From Pseudomonas corrugata (lineage in GTDB: Bacteria > Pseudomonadota > Gammaproteobacteria > Pseudomonadales > Pseudomonadaceae), in assembly GCF_001269905.1 (NCBI RefSeq), contig NZ_LHVK01000006.1, positions 273,228 through 337,227 on the forward strand: a DNA stretch of 64,000 bases, written 5' to 3'. Below the pieces are notes generated by a model that saw nothing but the letters and a program-made list of their open reading frames with translations, made no database searches and was not told the DNA's origin. Made by a program: the position numbers and the translations under genes. Position 1 is the stretch's first letter. Each line of letters begins with the position of its first letter. Shown here piece after piece: positions 61,620-64,000 of this stretch.

Positions 61620-61735
61620 TTGACGATGACCTACTCTCACATGGGGAAACCCCACACTACCATCGGCGATGCATCGTTTCACTTCTGAGTTCGGGATGGG
61701 ATCAGGTGGTTCCAACGCTCTATGGTCGTCAAGAA
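61620..61735 (-). rRNA. rrf: 5S ribosomal RNA
   Basis: On the minus strand, TTGACGACCATAGAGCGTTGG opens the gene, CCTGATCCCATCCCGAACTC is the universal loop region and GAGAGTAGGTCATCGTCAA closes it. About 116 nt; ends may be off by a few nt. It follows 23S by about 170 nt. Confidence 0.93.
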
Positions 61736-61904
61736 ATTCGGTAGCCAGCGCGTTGCATGGGCAACGTTCCAGCGAATGGGTATGCGATAGTTTGTGTGTT
61801 GCTGCTGAGTCAGTTCGAACTTTCGGTTCGTTTCGTCTTCACACACCGCAATCTGGTGCCCTGTGCTTTTCAGCTCGGAGCAAGCAAATTGCTTGGGTGT
61901 TATA

Positions 61905-64000
<2,096 letters not shown>

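Overview
The window looks like a chromosomal segment of a fluorescent-group Pseudomonas. It carries an mksFEB condensin operon, a holD-rimI pair, a beta-carbonic anhydrase, a BdlA-like chemoreceptor, pseudomonad REP elements (a GCGAGCAGGCTCGC core with flanking TGTGGGAG) and a 23S-5S rRNA end on the minus strand at the right edge. This is inferred from gene content and protein character; no database search was run.

Region 1 (1-11.7 kb) is a compact accessory cluster read outward from a divergent promoter at about 8.05-8.18 kb. Leftward run an RND/MMPL exporter, a LolA-like periplasmic protein, an AlkC-type DNA glycosylase, an O-methyltransferase-fold enzyme, a flavin monooxygenase, an amidohydrolase and a HemN-like radical SAM enzyme cut by the window edge. 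Rightward run a DUF1330 protein, a cytochrome P450, an outer-membrane beta-barrel protein and a MarR regulator. Oxidative tailoring enzymes, export genes and a DNA-alkylation glycosylase in one unit suggest a pathway for a DNA-reactive metabolite with built-in self-protection.

Region 2 (12-21.5 kb) is ordinary pseudomonad sequence: a glycine-rich protein, a DUF3592 protein, a LysE exporter divergent from a LysR regulator, a TerC/CBS protein and two chemoreceptors.

Region 3 (21.63-37.67 kb) is a 16-kb integrative element in the 3' end of an elongator tRNA-Met gene, bounded by 19-bp perfect direct repeats. It has a P4-like plan: tyrosine integrase, AlpA regulator, a leader with a C4/CI-type antisense RNA, a chain of small genes coupled by ATGA overlaps, a TOPRIM/DUF927 primase-helicase, and GTGTAACG repeats near both ends that could be an ori/crr pair. 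The AT-richer cargo holds an ApeA-like HEPN protein, a Septu-like ATPase-HNH pair and a trypsin-like protease, so the element is probably a phage-defence satellite.

Region 4 (37.8-64 kb) returns to the core genome: a TetR regulator divergent from an alkene reductase, SDR and MDR genes; a glutathione transferase; a gamma-glutamyltransferase lipoprotein; a DUF2975/XRE pair; a BdlA-like receptor; a short-chain fatty acid transporter; a secreted unknown; a SET protein; carbonic anhydrase; rimI-holD; mksFEB; a six-MCE PqiB/LetB protein with two half-size PqiA proteins; and the rRNA operon end.
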